NCBI GenBank assembly: GCA_026986375.1
Contig: JALSOQ010000006.1
Span: forward strand, 1 to 50,474
DNA: 50,474 nt
Reading direction: 5' to 3'
Source of the DNA: Archaeoglobaceae archaeon
GTDB lineage: Archaea; Halobacteriota; Archaeoglobi; Archaeoglobales; Archaeoglobaceae
Shown here in pieces: positions 15,735 to 24,510 of the stretch. A program made the translations under genes and the position numbers. A model generated the notes under the pieces. The model was not told the origin of the DNA and ran no database searches. It saw only the letters and a list, made by a program, of their open reading frames with translations. Positions within the stretch are counted from its first letter, which is position 1; each line of letters opens with the position of its first letter.

Positions 15735-16791
15735 AATAAGATACGTTGATCTAAAAGGATACCTGATCTCTTCGGTTTTCGTAGCCGTAGGAACGGTAAC
15801 GTTTCTCGTTCCAGCTTTAAAATCCGTGGAAAATCTTACGCCTTTAGAAGCTCTCGTTAACTGCACCTACATAGCTCTCGATATAGTTCTAATTCCACTG
15901 ATAGTTCCCCTATTCATGCTATACTTTAAAAAGCCCATGGGTTTCGTTTACGGTGGATTTCTTCTGTCCGCAACTTTTCTTTTAATGGGTGACATCATCT
16001 ACAACTACTACGTGATCTGGGGGATCTACTACACCGGTTCTCTGCCAGACGTTTTCTACAACTTGAGCTACCTCGTGCTACTCGTAACGATGTTCGAGGC
16101 GTATAAGAGGAAGGTCAGAATAGTAACGATCGACGATCTCGAAAGGGAGAAGAGGAAGATAGAACTGCTGAACAAGCTGATGAGGCACGACATACTGAAC
16201 GATCTGTCTGCCATTTTGGGTTACTTGGAGATATACGGAGAAACTAGGGATCCCGAGCTTCTGAGCAAAATCAGAATGAGAGTCGAGAACTCGATCAACT
16301 TGATTAGAGCGATCAGGGCCATAGAGAGGAAGGCGGAACTGAAACCCGTGAACTTGAGGAGTGTGGTTCTGAAGGAGGTATCCGACGTAAACGCCGATAT
16401 CAGAATAGATGTCCCGGAGTTGAAGGTTTTGGCGGACGAACTGCTGTCTTCAGTTGTCAGGAATTTGGTAATAAACGCGATAATCCATAACGACGAGAAG
16501 AAGCCTGAGATAAGCATATCCGCAAAGGAGGAAGACGGCTGGGTCGAGTTGAAAATCGCCGACAACGGCCCCGGAATTCCGGACGAAATGAAGGAGAAGG
16601 TATTCGAAGAGGGGATGGGCAGTCACATGGGTCTCGGCCTGTTTTTGGTAAAGAGCATAGTAGAAAGCTACGGAGGAAGGATTTGGATTGAGGATAACGA
16701 ACCTAAGGGTGCGGTGTTCGTCGTAAAGCTTAGATCTGCTCAGTCGGGAACGCAGAGGTTGATCACGACTTCGGCTATGTCGGCGGAGTAG
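15709..16791 (+). CDS. membrane sensor histidine kinase, N-terminus probably shortened
   Basis: 360 aa from a GTG at 15709; the frame is open back only to about 15690. About four membrane helices (18-36, 52-70, 77-98, 116-130) precede the phosphoacceptor His160 in LMRHDILNDLSAILGYLE. The ATPase domain has an N box (VVRNLVINAIIHND), G1 (IADNGPGIP) and G2 (GMGSHMGLGLFL). The membrane sensor looks shorter than in related archaeal kinases, in line with loss of its start. It converges on the phosphate operon, overlapping its last gene by 52 nt. A role in phosphate sensing is only suggested by position. Confidence 0.85.
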   Translation: MLASLLKSRIRYVDLKGYLISSVFVAVGTVTFLVPALKSVENLTPLEALVNCTYIALDIVLIPLIVPLFMLYFKKPMGFVYGGFLLSATFLLMGDIIYNYYVIWGIYYTGSLPDVFYNLSYLVLLVTMFEAYKRKVRIVTIDDLEREKRKIELLNKLMRHDILNDLSAILGYLEIYGETRDPELLSKIRMRVENSINLIRAIRAIERKAELKPVNLRSVVLKEVSDVNADIRIDVPELKVLADELLSSVVRNLVINAIIHNDEKKPEISISAKEEDGWVELKIADNGPGIPDEMKEKVFEEGMGSHMGLGLFLVKSIVESYGGRIWIEDNEPKGAVFVVKLRSAQSGTQRLITTSAMSAE

Positions 16792-17702
16792 GCGGCGATT
16801 CTGTAGAGGCTGTCTATTATCGTCTTTATGTGAAGTGATTCTCTACCGTTCTTGAGGAATTTACCGTATATTCCGTCCTCCTTCTCGTGCAACTGACCGA
16901 ATCCGTCCAGAACGAAGTCCGCCAGCTCCGTGTCCTCCTTCAGAAATGAGACGTTCGCGGTCTTTAAAAGATCGAGAACATCGTTCACCAAGTCGCAAAG
17001 CTCCGGGATGGGTTTTCCGATCTTCATCAGACTGTCGGACATGTTCGCTATGTGATCCGCAATCCTCTCGAAAGCTCTAACGACGGTTCTGAACTCCAAA
17101 GCCTTCGTAGTCTGAAGATCCGGCGAACCGCACTGCTTCACCACCGACTTAAGCTGTCTCAGAACGAGGAAGTGGAGTCTATCGACCTCCTCCTCTCTAA
17201 CGTGGAGCGTTGAGCAGATGTATTTGTCGAAGTTCCTCAAGGCGGTGCAGAAGTCCGAAAGCATCGCTATGCATATGTTCCCCATCTTCTCTATTATGTC
17301 GAGCGGTCTGTATCTCGCGTCGTCCATGAATATCTCGATTACTATCTCCTTTCCCAAATCCTCTATTATCTCCGCCCCTATGAGTATGTCCGAAGCTAAG
17401 GCGACTGCTCTCCTATGCTCCTCGTTGTAAACCTTAACCCTCAGAGAGTCGTATCCGGCCAAGTAGTAGGATATTATCCTCCTTATCAAAGCCTGCCCGT
17501 CCAAATCCTCCGCGTCTATGGAGGCGGACTTTCTCGCCTTCTTGTCCTCACCCACTACCGATATGACTACCGATCTTTCCCCTATCTTCATTACGACTCT
17601 GTCTCCGGCCTTCAAACCGTTCTTCTCGACCCAGTCCTTGGGTAGGGTAACTATGTAGCTGCTCCTTCCGCTCGAATATATCTTCCTAACCTCGGTCTTC
17701 AC
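16740..17702 (-). CDS. AbrB-PhoU fusion phosphate regulator
   Basis: 320 aa. Residues 1-50 form a SpoVT/AbrB DNA-binding domain (VRKIYSSGRSSYIVTLPKDWVEKNGLKAGDRVVM). The remainder is a PhoU-like helical domain with paired repeats (DIIEKMGNICIAMLSDF; VRAFERIADHIANMSDSL), the E-x-x-D metal-binding pattern of PhoU. This architecture is common in archaea, where it is thought to link phosphate transport state to transcription. It overlaps phoU by 4 nt as the last gene of the pst operon. Confidence 0.88.
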   Translation of the reverse strand: MKTEVRKIYSSGRSSYIVTLPKDWVEKNGLKAGDRVVMKIGERSVVISVVGEDKKARKSASIDAEDLDGQALIRRIISYYLAGYDSLRVKVYNEEHRRAVALASDILIGAEIIEDLGKEIVIEIFMDDARYRPLDIIEKMGNICIAMLSDFCTALRNFDKYICSTLHVREEEVDRLHFLVLRQLKSVVKQCGSPDLQTTKALEFRTVVRAFERIADHIANMSDSLMKIGKPIPELCDLVNDVLDLLKTANVSFLKEDTELADFVLDGFGQLHEKEDGIYGKFLKNGRESLHIKTIIDSLYRIAAYSADIAEVVINLCVPD

Positions 17703-18298
17703 TTTATCCAGACCCTCCTTCCCTCCTCTATGAATATTATCCTCGCCCCAACCTTACCCAAAAGATCCCCGATCCTCTCCAAGTGCCTCGCAGTAAGAAC
17801 CCAATCTACGAAACAGCACTCCTCAAGATACTCCATGGCCTCGACGTAATACTTGTCGACTAAATCGTCCAAAGCCCAGAGCTGAGTCCTGAGATGCTCT
17901 ATGTCCCCTTCGTAAGCCCTCTCTATCACTTCGAACATCGTCAGAAGCGTGTCCACCATTCCTTCGAACTTATTGAGCAGAAATTCGTTGTCGCAGTAAT
18001 ACATCGATATCTCTTGAGTTAAATCGGTAATCCTCTCGTAACTCCCGGAGATTCTCATCATGCTGATTATAAACCTCAGATCCCTCGCAACCGGCTGATA
18101 GAGGGCTATCGCTGTAACGCAGTTGAAGTCTATGTCCGTGTTCAAAACGTCCGCCATCTGCTCTATCTTTACTGTCTCCTTTCTAACGTCATCGCTACCC
18201 TTCAAACCGTCCAAGCATATCTCCACACTTCTTTTTGCGAGCTTGTGCATCTCCAAAACTTCCCCCTTCAAACTTTCGAGCCTTCTTTCAATCATCAT
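17699..18298 (-). CDS. phoU: phosphate signalling protein PhoU
   Basis: 199 aa of helices forming two PhoU repeats. Motifs are [25 protein letters not shown] in the first half and [18 protein letters not shown] in the second, with the acidic metal-binding residues in place. It restrains PstSCAB transport in bacteria. It overlaps both pstB and the AbrB-PhoU gene by 4 nt, so all are translated together. Confidence 0.92.
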   Translation of the reverse strand: MMIERRLESLKGEVLEMHKLAKRSVEICLDGLKGSDDVRKETVKIEQMADVLNTDIDFNCVTAIALYQPVARDLRFIISMMRISGSYERITDLTQEISMYYCDNEFLLNKFEGMVDTLLTMFEVIERAYEGDIEHLRTQLWALDDLVDKYYVEAMEYLEECCFVDWVLTARHLERIGDLLGKVGARIIFIEEGRRVWIK

Positions 18299-19047
18299 CC
18301 CATCCTCCCGGTGAGATACTTCTCGGTTAGCTCGTTCTTCGGCTTTTCAAAAATCTCCTCCGTCTTACCCACTTCCACGAGCTCTCCCAAATAAAGAAAG
18401 GCCACGTAATCGCTCACCCTCGCAGCCTGAGCGGGGGAATGAGTTACTATGACTATCGTAAGCTCTTTTTTCAGTTCGAATATGAGTTCCTCTATCTTCT
18501 TCGCACTTACCGGATCGAGGTTTGCGGTCGGCTCGTCCATGAGGAGGACTTCCGGTCTCAATGCGAGAGCCCTCGCTATGCAAAGCCTCTGCATCTGCCC
18601 ACCGCTGAGGTTAGAGGCCTTATCCTTAAGCCTGTCCTTGACCTCTTCCCACAGTGCCGCCTTCTTCAGCGACCACTCGACTATTTTATCGATCTCCTTC
18701 CTGTTCTTCGCTATCTTATTGTATCTGACACCCAATGCAATGTTATCGTATATGCTCATGTGCGGGAAGGGATTCGGGATCTGGAAGACCATCCCTATCT
18801 TTCTCCTAACCACCACCTCGTCCATCTCGTAAACGCTCTTTCCGTAGAGCTTTACATCCCCTTCAACTCTCGCTATCTCGTTTAATTCGAGCAATCTGTT
18901 GAACGCTCTCAGAAGCGTGGACTTTCCACAGCCCGAAGGCCCCATTATCGCGAAGACCGTCTTTTCTGGAATCTCCAAGTTGACCCCCTTTATTACGAGC
19001 TTGTCGCCATACCACACCTTCAGGTTTTCGGTCTCTATTGCGTTCAA
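18295..19047 (-). CDS. pstB: phosphate ABC transporter ATPase PstB
   Basis: 250 aa. Walker [10 protein letters not shown] (about 34-42), the PstB-typical [19 protein letters not shown] stretch, VFQIPNPFP, signature LSGGQMQRL and Walker [14 protein letters not shown] are all present. It energises phosphate import with PstC and PstA. It overlaps pstA and phoU by 4 nt each. Confidence 0.95.
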   Translation of the reverse strand: MNAIETENLKVWYGDKLVIKGVNLEIPEKTVFAIMGPSGCGKSTLLRAFNRLLELNEIARVEGDVKLYGKSVYEMDEVVVRRKIGMVFQIPNPFPHMSIYDNIALGVRYNKIAKNRKEIDKIVEWSLKKAALWEEVKDRLKDKASNLSGGQMQRLCIARALALRPEVLLMDEPTANLDPVSAKKIEELIFELKKELTIVIVTHSPAQAARVSDYVAFLYLGELVEVGKTEEIFEKPKNELTEKYLTGRMG

Positions 19048-19874
19048 AGTTTCACCTCCTTAAGGCTAAGCCTTATCGGAAGGAATATCGCTAAGAATAT
19101 CAGCATTAAGACGAGAGAAGCTCCCCAAGCTATTTCGTGGTAGTTCTGGTAAGGTTGCTGGACGAGCTGGTATATCAGCAGTGGAACCGCTCCTATCGGC
19201 CTGTTTATTCCTTGGAAGTAAACCGTGTATGAACCTCCGGCTGTAAAGAGGAGCGGAGCGGTTTCTCCGGCAACCTTCGCTATTCCTATCAGGATACCCG
19301 TCACCACGCCCTTCCTCGCCATGCTCATCAGTATCTTGACGACCGTCCTCCTCCTAAGTCCCAAAGCGAATGCTCCCTCCCTATACCTCGAAGGGACATC
19401 TTTCAAAGCCTGCTCGGTGTAAACTGCAACGTACGGCATCATCACTATCGCCAACGCAAGGGCGCCGGCCAAGGCGGAATACGATCCCAATGGAATCACG
19501 AGTATGTTCATGACGAAAAGACCTACGAGAATTGTTGGAAACTCCATCATTATCAACAGTAGTGTTCTCGTCGCCCTTCCTATTAGGCTGTTCGGATATT
19601 CTGCAGAAAAGATCCCCGTAAGAACGGCTATGGGCAAACCCATTAGGGTTGCAAGGACGGTCAGAACGAGAGTTCCGACTATCGCCGGCCCTATTCCTCC
19701 GAGTCCGTCACCCGGGGCCGGAAGAACTCCTGTAAGGAAGTTCATTCCGCCTTTCATTAAAACCGGCAGTCCGTTTGCGAAGACGCAGAAGAGGATGTGA
19801 AATAGAGGCAGAACCACGAAGATCGTTGATGCTACGAGATAAACGAGGAACAAGTGATCTTTAAACCTTCGCAT
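19044..19874 (-). CDS. pstA: phosphate ABC transporter permease PstA
   Basis: 276-aa membrane protein with about six helices and the binding-protein-dependent permease (EAA) loop [44 protein letters not shown] is typical of PstA. It overlaps pstC by 14 nt and pstB by 4 nt. Confidence 0.93.
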   Translation of the reverse strand: MRRFKDHLFLVYLVASTIFVVLPLFHILFCVFANGLPVLMKGGMNFLTGVLPAPGDGLGGIGPAIVGTLVLTVLATLMGLPIAVLTGIFSAEYPNSLIGRATRTLLLIMMEFPTILVGLFVMNILVIPLGSYSALAGALALAIVMMPYVAVYTEQALKDVPSRYREGAFALGLRRRTVVKILMSMARKGVVTGILIGIAKVAGETAPLLFTAGGSYTVYFQGINRPIGAVPLLIYQLVQQPYQNYHEIAWGASLVLMLIFLAIFLPIRLSLKEVKL

Positions 19875-20772
19875 GGCTCCACCTCCTCAGCATTATTAAA
19901 CCTGCAACGTTTATCACGAGACCTATCACGAACAACGCCAGCCCGGCTGCGAAGAGGGCGGAGGGCATGTAGTTGTATATGAACGCGTTTCCGAACTGGT
20001 TAGCTATGAGAGACGATATCGTGTAACCCGGTGCGAATAAGCTCGGATTTATGTTGAACGTATTTCCGACGACCAAGCTAACCGCTACCGTCTCTCCTAT
20101 CGCCCTTCCGAAGGCGAGTAGAAATCCGGATAATATCGCGGGCTTTATGTAACCCAAAAGGACTTTCGTAGCCTCGAACCTCGTTAGACCTAAGGCGTAT
20201 GCTCCCTCCCTGTAAACCCTCGGAACCATTCTGTATGCCTCCCTGATTATTGCGGATGCGAACGGGGTAACCATTATCGCGAGGAGAACTCCGGCGGAGA
20301 GGTAGCTGTAACCTGTTATGGGTGGATAGGAGAAGAGGGGTATGAAGGAGAAGTGCTCGTAGAGGGGTTCCATCACGAACCTCTTGAGGAGGGGAACGAG
20401 AACGAAGGCACCCCATATGCCATACAATATCGTCGGAAGTCCCGCCATTACGTCGGTTGCAACTATTAAAGGCTCCTTCAGCTTCTTAGGTGCGTAATCG
20501 ACGACGAAGACTGCGAATCCTATCGAAAGGGGAAGAGCTATCAGAACAGCTATTACGGACGTGTAAACGCTTCCGTAGATTGCGGCGAGAACTCCGTAGA
20601 ACTCCTCTCCCGTTTCGCTCGCCTTCCATACGTTCGTAGTATATATCGCCAAACCTTCCTTCTTGAAAATAGGTATCGATTGGGATACGTAAACGATTAA
20701 CATGAGCAAAAATATACCGAAAACTACGGTGGTTATCGGTAACAGAGCTAACTTGAATTTATCTATTTTCAT
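19861..20772 (-). CDS. pstC: phosphate ABC transporter permease PstC
   Basis: 303-aa membrane protein, about six helices. Family features include VYTSVIAVLIALPLSIGFAVF, GLPTILYGIWGAF, the coupling loop REGAYALGLTRFEATKVLLGYIKPAILSG and GRAIGETVAVSLVVGN. It lies 32 nt downstream of pstS and overlaps pstA by 14 nt. Confidence 0.93.
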   Translation of the reverse strand: MKIDKFKLALLPITTVVFGIFLLMLIVYVSQSIPIFKKEGLAIYTTNVWKASETGEEFYGVLAAIYGSVYTSVIAVLIALPLSIGFAVFVVDYAPKKLKEPLIVATDVMAGLPTILYGIWGAFVLVPLLKRFVMEPLYEHFSFIPLFSYPPITGYSYLSAGVLLAIMVTPFASAIIREAYRMVPRVYREGAYALGLTRFEATKVLLGYIKPAILSGFLLAFGRAIGETVAVSLVVGNTFNINPSLFAPGYTISSLIANQFGNAFIYNYMPSALFAAGLALFVIGLVINVAGLIMLRRWSHAKV

Positions 20773-20804
20773 GATCCGGTATAGATCTATAATGAATAAA
20801 AAAT

Positions 20805-21920
20805 TTATGAAATCTGCTCTACGGCCTTAAGCCCTATTTCCGCAACGCTCTTCGGAAGAGGCACGTAACCCTGAACTATGTGGCTCTCCTTCTGTCCCTC
20901 CGTTAGAACCCAGCTCCAGAACGTCTTTACCGCCTTTGCAACGTTTGGATCTCTGTAGTGCTTCCATACGAGGGCGTGGCTGAACGCGACGAGCGGATAG
21001 GAATCCTTACCCGGAGCGTTGAGGAACTGGGCGACGTTCTCCTTGTAACCCTCGTCCGGCGGAGGAACGAACGCCTTGACCTGCTCGAAAGCCGCCTTTA
21101 TCGTCGTGGTGTTGGGCATGACGTAGTATCCGGCCTTGTTCTTTATCGCAACCACATGAAGATGCTCCTTCAACGCGTATGCGAGCTCGGTGTAGGCTAT
21201 GGAGTAGGGAGTCTGCTTCAGAATCGCCACCACGCCCGGGTTACCCTTTCCTGCCAGTCCCCTTCCCATCTTATCGACGGGCCAGTTGACGAGCTTACCG
21301 CTACCCACCTTCTCCTTGAACTCCTCGCTCACGAGGCAGAGGTAGGTCGTGAAGATCTTGGTCGTTCCGCTCGAATCCGCCCTGTGAATGACTATTATCT
21401 TCTTGTGCGGAAGCTTTACTCCCGGATTCTGGCTCGCTATCGCCGGATCGTCCCAGTATTCGATCTTGCCCATGAAAATGTCCGCTATGGTCTTTCCGTC
21501 GAGCTTGAGGTGGTCAACTCCGGGAACGTTGAATGCGACGACTACAGCACCGAGTATCATCGGGAACTGCAAGGGCTGACCTCTCTTCTCGAACTCCTTC
21601 CACATCTTCTCGTTCACCGGCGGATCACTGCATGCAAAGTCGACGAGCCCCTCCTTGAAGTCGTTCTGACCGCCACCGCTACCCTTTCCGACGTATTCAA
21701 CCTTTATGTTCGGATGCGTAGCTTCGAAGTCGTGGATCCACTTCATTATCTGCGGAAGGGGAAACGTAGCACCGCTACCGTGTATAACTATCTGAGTCTG
21801 CTTTTGCGTTTGTTTAGGCGTAGGAGTCTGCTTCGAAGGAGGTGTTTGGACGGGTTTCTGCTGGGAACAGCCGGCTAATATTAGACCGAGAGCCAGCAGA
21901 AGGATCAATACCTTTTTCAT
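20805..21920 (-). CDS. pstS: phosphate-binding protein PstS, lipoprotein
   Basis: 371 aa. The signal peptide ends in a lipobox (LILAGC, Cys near residue 18), followed by a Pro/Thr/Gln-rich linker that tethers the protein to the membrane. The mature part has the phosphate-site motifs GSGATFPLPQIMKWI, GKGSGGGQNDF and HRADSSGTTKIFTTYL. First gene of pstSCAB-phoU. A leftward TATA element (GATATATATAC) is centred near 21947, about 27 nt ahead of the start, so the transcript is probably leaderless. Confidence 0.94.
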   Translation of the reverse strand: MKKVLILLLALGLILAGCSQQKPVQTPPSKQTPTPKQTQKQTQIVIHGSGATFPLPQIMKWIHDFEATHPNIKVEYVGKGSGGGQNDFKEGLVDFACSDPPVNEKMWKEFEKRGQPLQFPMILGAVVVAFNVPGVDHLKLDGKTIADIFMGKIEYWDDPAIASQNPGVKLPHKKIIVIHRADSSGTTKIFTTYLCLVSEEFKEKVGSGKLVNWPVDKMGRGLAGKGNPGVVAILKQTPYSIAYTELAYALKEHLHVVAIKNKAGYYVMPNTTTIKAAFEQVKAFVPPPDEGYKENVAQFLNAPGKDSYPLVAFSHALVWKHYRDPNVAKAVKTFWSWVLTEGQKESHIVQGYVPLPKSVAEIGLKAVEQIS

Positions 21921-21940
21921 GATGACGTTTCGATTTTTTC

Positions 21941-22105
21941 AGTATATATATCTTGTCTAATTAATCCACATACGGTCCTTATCAATATTTATGATATATG
22001 CCGATGTGGACTTAATTGCAAAATATATCGATGAACATCACCCTTAGATTATTTGCCAATCTATTTTTTAATTAGAAAAAATTTATCTCATATTAAATTC
22101 CACAT
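21941..22105. promoter_or_regulatory. pstS divergent promoter with CCACAT inverted repeats
   Basis: The 191-nt gap between pstS and the divergent isomerase gene is strongly AT-rich. It holds the pstS TATA at about 21941-21953 and an inverted repeat: AATTAATCCACAT (21959-21971) against ATGTGGACTTAATT (22004-22017). A third AAATTCCACAT lies at 22095-22105. These may be binding sites for a phosphate-responsive regulator such as the AbrB-PhoU protein. A TATA-like AAATTTATC near 22079-22087 suits the rightward gene. Confidence 0.45.
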
Positions 22106-22111
22106 CTCAAC

Positions 22112-22867
22112 ATGATCGGAGTGAACTCGATGATAGTGAAGGAGTTCAACCCAAGCGGAATAGTGAGTGCGAGCGAGGTGAAGCTCATAGAGCTGTCTCT
22201 GGCGGATTACGACTTCACGAAGAACGGATTCTTCAGGAAGGCCTTGAGCGTCAAGGAGAGCTACGACGTCGAATACACGATTCACGCTCCTTTCCAGAAT
22301 TCGGCCGTTAAGCATCTGAGAGTCAACTTCGCAGAAATTAAGCCGGAGAACTTCAAGGTTATGGAGAAGGTTCTGAAGGTCTGCGATCTGATAGATGCTA
22401 AGAGAATAGTCATCCACGCGGGAGACGTGATAGGAGATCTGGACAGATCTCTAAGAAACGTTGTCAGGAATCTGAGGGAGTTGTGCAAGAACAAAGATTA
22501 CGAGTTCGCCTTGGAGAACCTATACACGGAAAACGGAGTGAGGAGGGTCTGCGAAACTCCGGATGAGATGCTCTTCGTTCTGGAGAACGTAGGGGCGGAC
22601 AATTTAGTGGTGAACTTGGACGTGGGTCACGCCTATCTGGCGGGCAAGCAACAGGGATTTTTGCCGGAGGAGTTCTTGGAAAAGCTCGACGGGAGCATTA
22701 GGCACATGCACGTCCACAACAACTACGGTATCAGGGATGACCACAACCCTCCGGTCAGGGGGCTAATAGACGTGAGGAAGTTCAGATGCGATGCGGATGT
22801 AAAGATAGTCGAAGTTAAAAACGGGACGAGGGAAGAACTGTTCAGAAGCATGGCGATGCTTTTTTAA
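22112..22867 (+). CDS. sugar phosphate isomerase/epimerase-like TIM barrel protein
   Basis: 251 aa of the xylose isomerase-like/AP endonuclease 2 superfamily. Metal-site blocks include YTIHAPFQN near residue 53, IVIHAGDVIGD near 95, FALENLYTEN near 132, VNLDVGHAYLAG near 170 and HMHVHNNYG near 194. These His, Glu and Asp residues line a divalent-metal centre. Substrate unknown; the family covers sugar isomerases, inositol enzymes and some endonuclease IV-like proteins. It is transcribed away from pstS. Confidence 0.8.
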   Translation: MIGVNSMIVKEFNPSGIVSASEVKLIELSLADYDFTKNGFFRKALSVKESYDVEYTIHAPFQNSAVKHLRVNFAEIKPENFKVMEKVLKVCDLIDAKRIVIHAGDVIGDLDRSLRNVVRNLRELCKNKDYEFALENLYTENGVRRVCETPDEMLFVLENVGADNLVVNLDVGHAYLAGKQQGFLPEEFLEKLDGSIRHMHVHNNYGIRDDHNPPVRGLIDVRKFRCDADVKIVEVKNGTREELFRSMAMLF

Positions 22868-22890
22868 ATTCGATTTCGAAATTTTTGAGG

Positions 22891-23484
22891 ATGATCTCCA
22901 TAATAGACTACGGCGTGGGAAACATAAGGAGCATACGCAAGGCGATAGAGTTCGTCGGGGGTAATGCGATAGTTACCAACGACTTCGAAACTATAAAAAA
23001 CGCTGAAGGTATAGTTCTGCCCGGAGTCGGAGCTTTCAAACCGGCGATGGAAAACTTAAAGCCGTTCGTCGATCTTATTTTGAACGCCGACGTTCCGGTT
23101 TTGGGAATATGTTTGGGAATGCAGTTGTTCGCAACCGAAAGCGAGGAGAGGGGCTTGCACAAGGGACTCAACATAATACCGGGCAGAGTTGTTAGGTTTC
23201 CAAATTCCGTGGGAAAGATTCCACACATGGGTTGGAACCAGATAGAGATAGTTAGGGATCACGAGGTTTTGGACGGAATCGAAAGCGGAAGTTACGTTTA
23301 CTTCGTCCACTCCTATCATCTCGTGACGGAAGATATGTTCGTTTTGACGAAGACCGAATACGGGATAGAGTTCGTTTCTGGAGTGTTTAAGGACAACTAC
23401 ATCGGATTCCAGTTCCATCCGGAAAAGAGCGGGAAAGTGGGGCTTAGGATAATCGAAAACTTCGTTAAGATGTGCAAACGCTAA
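22891..23484 (+). CDS. hisH: imidazole glycerol phosphate synthase glutaminase subunit HisH
   Basis: Delivers ammonia to HisF in histidine biosynthesis. I chose the ATG at 22891 (MISIIDYGVGNIRS) because it follows TTTTTAAATTC at 22859-22869 by about 26 nt; a TTG two codons upstream is unlikely. The catalytic Cys lies in LGICLGMQLF (about residue 77) and the His-Glu pair in GFQFHPEKSG near the C-terminus. KIPHMGWNQI is typical of HisH. No other his gene is in the window. Confidence 0.94.
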   Translation: MISIIDYGVGNIRSIRKAIEFVGGNAIVTNDFETIKNAEGIVLPGVGAFKPAMENLKPFVDLILNADVPVLGICLGMQLFATESEERGLHKGLNIIPGRVVRFPNSVGKIPHMGWNQIEIVRDHEVLDGIESGSYVYFVHSYHLVTEDMFVLTKTEYGIEFVSGVFKDNYIGFQFHPEKSGKVGLRIIENFVKMCKR

Positions 23485-24011
23485 AAAGCATCGTAAGTTT
23501 TCTCTTTTCTCAAATACTCCCCCCTGTCCACCAGGTTCTCCACCACCACCCTGTCCTTCGCGACCTTCCTGATTCTACCGGCATCGAACCTCGCCCTTCC
23601 TACACCCAATATGTCTCCCCTCCTGTTGCAAACGAATACTATGTCGTTCTCTTTGACGTCATCGGTCACATCGAGCACGGATTCCGCGAATATGTCCCTC
23701 CCGTAGAGAAACAGCATCTCCCCTTTATCGTTCACGAAGACCTTCTTCTTATCCCTCTTTACGAGGTAAAAGGTCCCCTCCAAGCTGAACCTGAACCTCC
23801 TACTTCCTACTTCTCCGACTTTAATCCCCGCGTGAACGTAGTTGAGCTTGAAAAGCTCCAAGAACTTCGCGAGATCTTTGGAGAGTGCGTAAGCTTCCTT
23901 AGACCCCTCCTTAATCATTATCTCGTTTTCGTTCAGGAAATCCGTAGAACCGAAGGCTCTTAGGGCGGAGTTTATAACCTTCAACTCCTTCTTCTTAGGC
24001 CTTCTGAGCAT
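23481..24011 (-). CDS. Nip7-like PUA-domain ribosome biogenesis protein
   Basis: 176 aa. The N-terminal alpha/beta part (LRRPKKKELKVINSALRAFGS; LSKDLAKFLELF; NYVHAGIKVGEV) and the C-terminal PUA domain (ENDIVFVCNRRGDILGVGRARFDA) fit archaeal Nip7, which binds RNA and is implicated in large-subunit rRNA maturation. It overlaps the upstream hypothetical gene by 31 nt and hisH by 4 nt convergently. Confidence 0.82.
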   Translation of the reverse strand: MLRRPKKKELKVINSALRAFGSTDFLNENEIMIKEGSKEAYALSKDLAKFLELFKLNYVHAGIKVGEVGSRRFRFSLEGTFYLVKRDKKKVFVNDKGEMLFLYGRDIFAESVLDVTDDVKENDIVFVCNRRGDILGVGRARFDAGRIRKVAKDRVVVENLVDRGEYLRKEKTYDAF

Positions 24012-24397
24012 AGGGCGTGGCGGAAGATCGCGTTTATAACGGTTTCGTAATCTTGATCTATTCTGAAGCTCTCGACCGTGTTTATTATTACGTCCTTCCC
24101 CAAAACGCTCTTATCTTCGAACTCCGAAGGCAGAACAACCTCTCCGTTTGGGGAGAACTCGTATCCCTCCATGTTCTCTTCGAGCCCGACTATTCTGAAC
24201 GATCTCTTGAAGAAGTAAGGGTAAGCCCTCTCGCCGAAAAACCTCAACTTGGCGTAGGTTTCGTTCGCGATTATGGATGTGTTAACCTCCAAAGCCTTCG
24301 CGTTTATACCTATCTCGTCCTTGTCGAGCTCACAGCTGAAACCGCCCACCTTGCTAACGTATATGTCCGAAACGACCTCCATCGGATACGCGAACAT
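23981..24397 (-). CDS. hypothetical archaeal protein coupled to nip7
   Basis: 138 aa, not recognised. It is beta-rich with no membrane segment and contains SFRIVGLEEN and a proline-poor C-terminus ending in basic residues. It overlaps nip7 by 31 nt, so the two are translated together and the product may also act in RNA or ribosome work. A leftward TATA-like GATATATTTTAAC at 24416-24428 precedes the start at 24397. Confidence 0.65.
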   Translation of the reverse strand: MFAYPMEVVSDIYVSKVGGFSCELDKDEIGINAKALEVNTSIIANETYAKLRFFGERAYPYFFKRSFRIVGLEENMEGYEFSPNGEVVLPSEFEDKSVLGKDVIINTVESFRIDQDYETVINAIFRHALCSEGLRRRS

Positions 24398-24510
24398 CGA
24401 TATAACAATAAATCGTTAAAATATATCTCTTTCGGGAAAACGTTTTATAGCCATTCTTTCCGCCGAAACTAAGCTGAGAGGTTAGAAAATTTATGATGAA
24501 GTCCTAACAG

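Noticed and set aside
20958-21878. Open frame of 306 codons antisense to pstS
   Set aside because: pstS has a signal peptide, lipobox and phosphate motifs; the opposite frame is a shadow caused by codon bias.
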